64,000 nucleotides of DNA from Bradyrhizobium iriomotense. GTDB taxonomy: Bacteria; Pseudomonadota; Alphaproteobacteria; Rhizobiales; Xanthobacteraceae. The DNA lies in the NCBI RefSeq assembly GCF_018130765.1, contig NZ_JAFCJZ010000002.1, forward strand, positions 186,001 to 250,000, written 5' to 3'. The first letter of the stretch is position 1; each line of letters opens with the position of its first letter. Shown piece by piece: positions 62,026 through 64,000 of this stretch. The notes under the pieces were generated by a model. That model had not been told where the DNA came from. It did not search any database and worked only from the letters and a program-made list of their open reading frames with translations. Made by a program: the position numbers and the translations under genes.

Positions 62026-62796
62026 ATGACAGGCGAAATTCAAAATCCCATCATCCGCGTCCGCGACATCACCGTGCAGTTCGGCGCAACGCGCGTGCTC
62101 GACGGGCTCAACCTCGACGTCAAGCGCGGCGAGATTTTGGGCTTTGTCGGTCCTTCCGGCGCGGGCAAGTCGGTGCTGACGCGCACCATCATCGGCCTCG
62201 TGCCGAAGGTCGCGGGCTCCATCGAAGTGTTCGGCGTTGATCTGGATTCCTCCAGCACGTCGCAGCGGCGCAATGTCGAGCGGCGCTGGGGCGTGCTGTT
62301 CCAGCAGGGCGCGCTGTTCTCCTCGCTGACCGTGCGGCAGAACATCCAGTTTCCGATGCGCGAATATCTTCGCGTGTCGCAGCGGCTGATGGACGAGATC
62401 ACCATGGCCAAGCTCGCCATGGTCGGGCTCAAGCCCGAGGTCGCCGAGCGTTTCCCGTCGGAACTCTCGGGCGGCATGATCAAGCGCGTCGCGCTCGCAC
62501 GCGCGCTGTCGCTCGATCCGGACCTCGTGTTCCTGGACGAGCCGACCTCGGGGCTCGATCCGATCGGTGCCGGCGATTTCGACGAGCTGGTGCGGACGCT
62601 CCAGCGCACTTTGGGTCTGACCGTTTTCATGGTAACCCACGACCTCGACAGCCTTTACACCGCTTGCGACCGCATCGCCGTTTTAGGGAACGGTAAGATC
62701 ATTGCGGCAGGGTCGATCGCCGACATGCAGGCCTCGCAGCATCCCTGGTTGAGGCAGTATTTCCATGGCAAGCGCGCCCGCGCGGTCATGAGTTGA
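62026..62796 (+). CDS. mlaF: MlaF-type ABC transporter ATPase
   Basis: ATPase of 256 aa for the Mla lipid system. Walker A GPSGAGKSV, Q-loop LFQQGALFSSLTV, signature LSGGMIKRVALARAL and Walker B LVFLDEPTSGLD are intact; the SGGM form is typical of MlaF. The ATG at 62026 is chosen over a GTG at 62020 that overlaps the mlaE stop. Between mlaE and mlaD in one operon. Confidence 0.93.
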   Translation: MTGEIQNPIIRVRDITVQFGATRVLDGLNLDVKRGEILGFVGPSGAGKSVLTRTIIGLVPKVAGSIEVFGVDLDSSSTSQRRNVERRWGVLFQQGALFSSLTVRQNIQFPMREYLRVSQRLMDEITMAKLAMVGLKPEVAERFPSELSGGMIKRVALARALSLDPDLVFLDEPTSGLDPIGAGDFDELVRTLQRTLGLTVFMVTHDLDSLYTACDRIAVLGNGKIIAAGSIADMQASQHPWLRQYFHGKRARAVMS

Positions 62797-62812
62797 GTAG
62801 CCGGAGCACCTG

Positions 62813-63688
62813 ATGGAAACGCGGGCGAATTACGTCCTGATCGGATCGTTCACGCTGGCGGTAATCGCCGCGGCGATCGGCTTCGTGCTCTGGTTCCAGT
62901 CGCTGCACACCACCAAGCAGCGCAGCCCCTTGCGCGTCGTGTTCGAGGGCCCGGCGGCGGGCCTGCGCAATGGCGGCAGCGTCAATTTTAACGGTATCAG
63001 GGTAGGTGAAGTCGTCTCGGTGAAGCTCGATAACCCGCGGCGGGTTGTCGCACTCGCCATGGTCGAGAACAACGCCCCGATTCGCAAGGACACGCTGGTC
63101 GGCCTCGAATTCCAGGGCCTCACCGGTGTCGCGGCGATCTCCCTCAAGGGCGGCGAGGAGGCGGCACCGGCGCCGCCGCTCGACGAGGACGGCATCCCGA
63201 CGCTGACCGCCGACCCCAACAAGCTCCAGGACGTCACCGAGGCGATCCGCGGCACGCTGCAGAACATCAACAAGATCGTCGCCGACAATCAGGAATCGGT
63301 GAAGAACTCGCTGAAGAATCTGGAGACCTTCACCAACTCGCTGGCGCGCAACTCCGAGAAGATCGACGGCGTGATGGCCAAGGTCGACGGCGTCATGCTC
63401 AAGGCTGACAACCTCATGCTCGGCCTCAACACGCTGGCCGGCGGCAAGGACGGCGGCGAATTGTTCCAGGCGGTGAAGTCGATCCGCGAACTCGCCGACG
63501 ATTTCGACAAGCGCTCCGGCGCCTTGATCAGCGACGGCCGCCGCACCCTCGGCGACATCAGCCGCGCCGTGAACAATTTCGACCGCAACCCGACCCGCGT
63601 GCTGTTCGGCGCCAGCAACTCATCGCAAGCCGCCCCGCCGCCCGAGCCGCCGAAGCCGGCGCCGTCGAACGAACGCCGCAGGCAGTAG
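62813..63688 (+). CDS. mlaD: MlaD-type MCE-domain protein
   Basis: Protein of 291 aa: one N-terminal membrane helix (YVLIGSFTLAVIAAAIGFVLW), then a single MCE domain (SPLRVVFEGPAAGLRNGGSV, NGIRVGEV, GLEFQGLTGVAAISLKGG), and a long helical C-terminal region with regular spacing (TEAIRGTLQNINKIV) ending in a Pro-rich tail. MlaD forms a hexameric ring that receives lipid for the MlaEF pump. It is longer than E. coli MlaD because of the C-terminal coiled part. A lipoprotein partner gene is not in the window. Confidence 0.9.
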   Translation: METRANYVLIGSFTLAVIAAAIGFVLWFQSLHTTKQRSPLRVVFEGPAAGLRNGGSVNFNGIRVGEVVSVKLDNPRRVVALAMVENNAPIRKDTLVGLEFQGLTGVAAISLKGGEEAAPAPPLDEDGIPTLTADPNKLQDVTEAIRGTLQNINKIVADNQESVKNSLKNLETFTNSLARNSEKIDGVMAKVDGVMLKADNLMLGLNTLAGGKDGGELFQAVKSIRELADDFDKRSGALISDGRRTLGDISRAVNNFDRNPTRVLFGASNSSQAAPPPEPPKPAPSNERRRQ

Positions 63689-63916
63689 CGGTCCCTCCGT
63701 ACTTCATTCCTATCACGCGCGACGCGCATCGGCGTCGCGGGATGACCGCGGCGTGCGCGCTGCTGAGGACTGCGGGAGTCCGCTGACGATACGAAAGTAT
63801 GGGGGGCTGGCCGAGCCAAGGTAGGGGGATGGGCTGACCGTCATTGTCCGCTATATCGCGCTCAAGTCGCGCCCACGAAAAGGCGCGTCGACTTCACTCA
63901 CAGGGGAGGAGAGCGC

Positions 63917-64000
63917 GTGGTACGCCTGTTGCTGTTGTTGCCGTTCATCGGCCTGATGATCGTGCCGTTCTACAATATAAGGGAGCCGCATCTGTTCGGC
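63917..64000 (+). CDS. DUF3311 protein, 5' part (cut by window end)
   Basis: Open frame from a GTG after a strong GGGGAGGAG ribosome site to the window end, 28 codons: VRLLLLLPFIGLMIVPFYN then REPHLFG. The hydrophobic start with the PFYN-x4-P-x-LFG ending matches DUF3311, a short two-helix membrane protein. In other genomes DUF3311 usually precedes a sodium:solute symporter gene, which would lie beyond the window. Confidence 0.7.
   Translation, partial: MVRLLLLLPFIGLMIVPFYNIREPHLFG

Noticed and set aside
1..64000. CRISPR arrays, tRNA/rRNA genes, prophage or toxin-antitoxin modules
   Set aside because: I scanned for regularly spaced repeats, cloverleaf ends with CCA-type 3' context and small overlapping gene pairs, and found no convincing case.

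Overview
The window is high-GC, densely coded alphaproteobacterial chromosome. The gene families, the LPS-core and O-antigen gene order, a DUF1127 protein and several families of short palindromic intergenic repeats point to Bradyrhizobium or a close Nitrobacteraceae relative. I base this on pattern recognition, not on a search. I see no rRNA, tRNA, CRISPR array, transposase, integrase or phage gene.

Layout. 1-9.7 kb holds metabolic and accessory genes: a Baeyer-Villiger-type flavoprotein monooxygenase; a ParA-like ATPase overlapping a phasin; a LysR regulator divergent from an SDR/tautomerase/MFS operon; a membrane aspartyl/asparaginyl hydroxylase; a Spy-like periplasmic protein; an NTF2-like protein; and a fumarylacetoacetate hydrolase-family enzyme. 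9.7-33.1 kb is a surface-polysaccharide region. It carries an MsbA-like exporter, galE, an LpcC-like glycosyltransferase, waaF, hldD and hldE for heptose supply, an O-antigen ligase, a dehydratase/glycosyltransferase/reductase/priming-transferase set consistent with QuiNAc synthesis and O-chain initiation, a flippase-like membrane protein, a UDP-glucuronate 4-epimerase, manC, and a dehydrogenase/aminotransferase pair. Two unrecognised genes (14315-16771) interrupt it.

33.4-39.1 kb holds murJ, followed by two displaced copies of the murJ 3' end (36515-36676 and 38821-39071). The copies lie beyond blocks of accessory genes: a DUF1963 gene, then an HxlR regulator, a secreted SRPBCC protein and a GFA protein. 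This is the most unusual structure in the window. 39.3-49 kb carries redox and secreted proteins: a lone form II CoxL-like molybdopterin subunit, cytochromes c, a PLP lyase, a CHRD protein, and a hybrid histidine kinase whose N-terminus looks like a plant ethylene-receptor domain.

49-64 kb carries thiD, an LpxH-like phosphatase coupled to a glycosyltransferase, a threonine dehydratase-like enzyme, a caspase-like protein with an Asn-rich tail, a FucU-like mutarotase, an unknown Ala/Glu/Pro-rich protein, an MFS transporter overlapping a dipeptide epimerase, an Mla-type lipid transport operon (mlaE, mlaF, mlaD), and the start of a DUF3311 gene cut by the window end.
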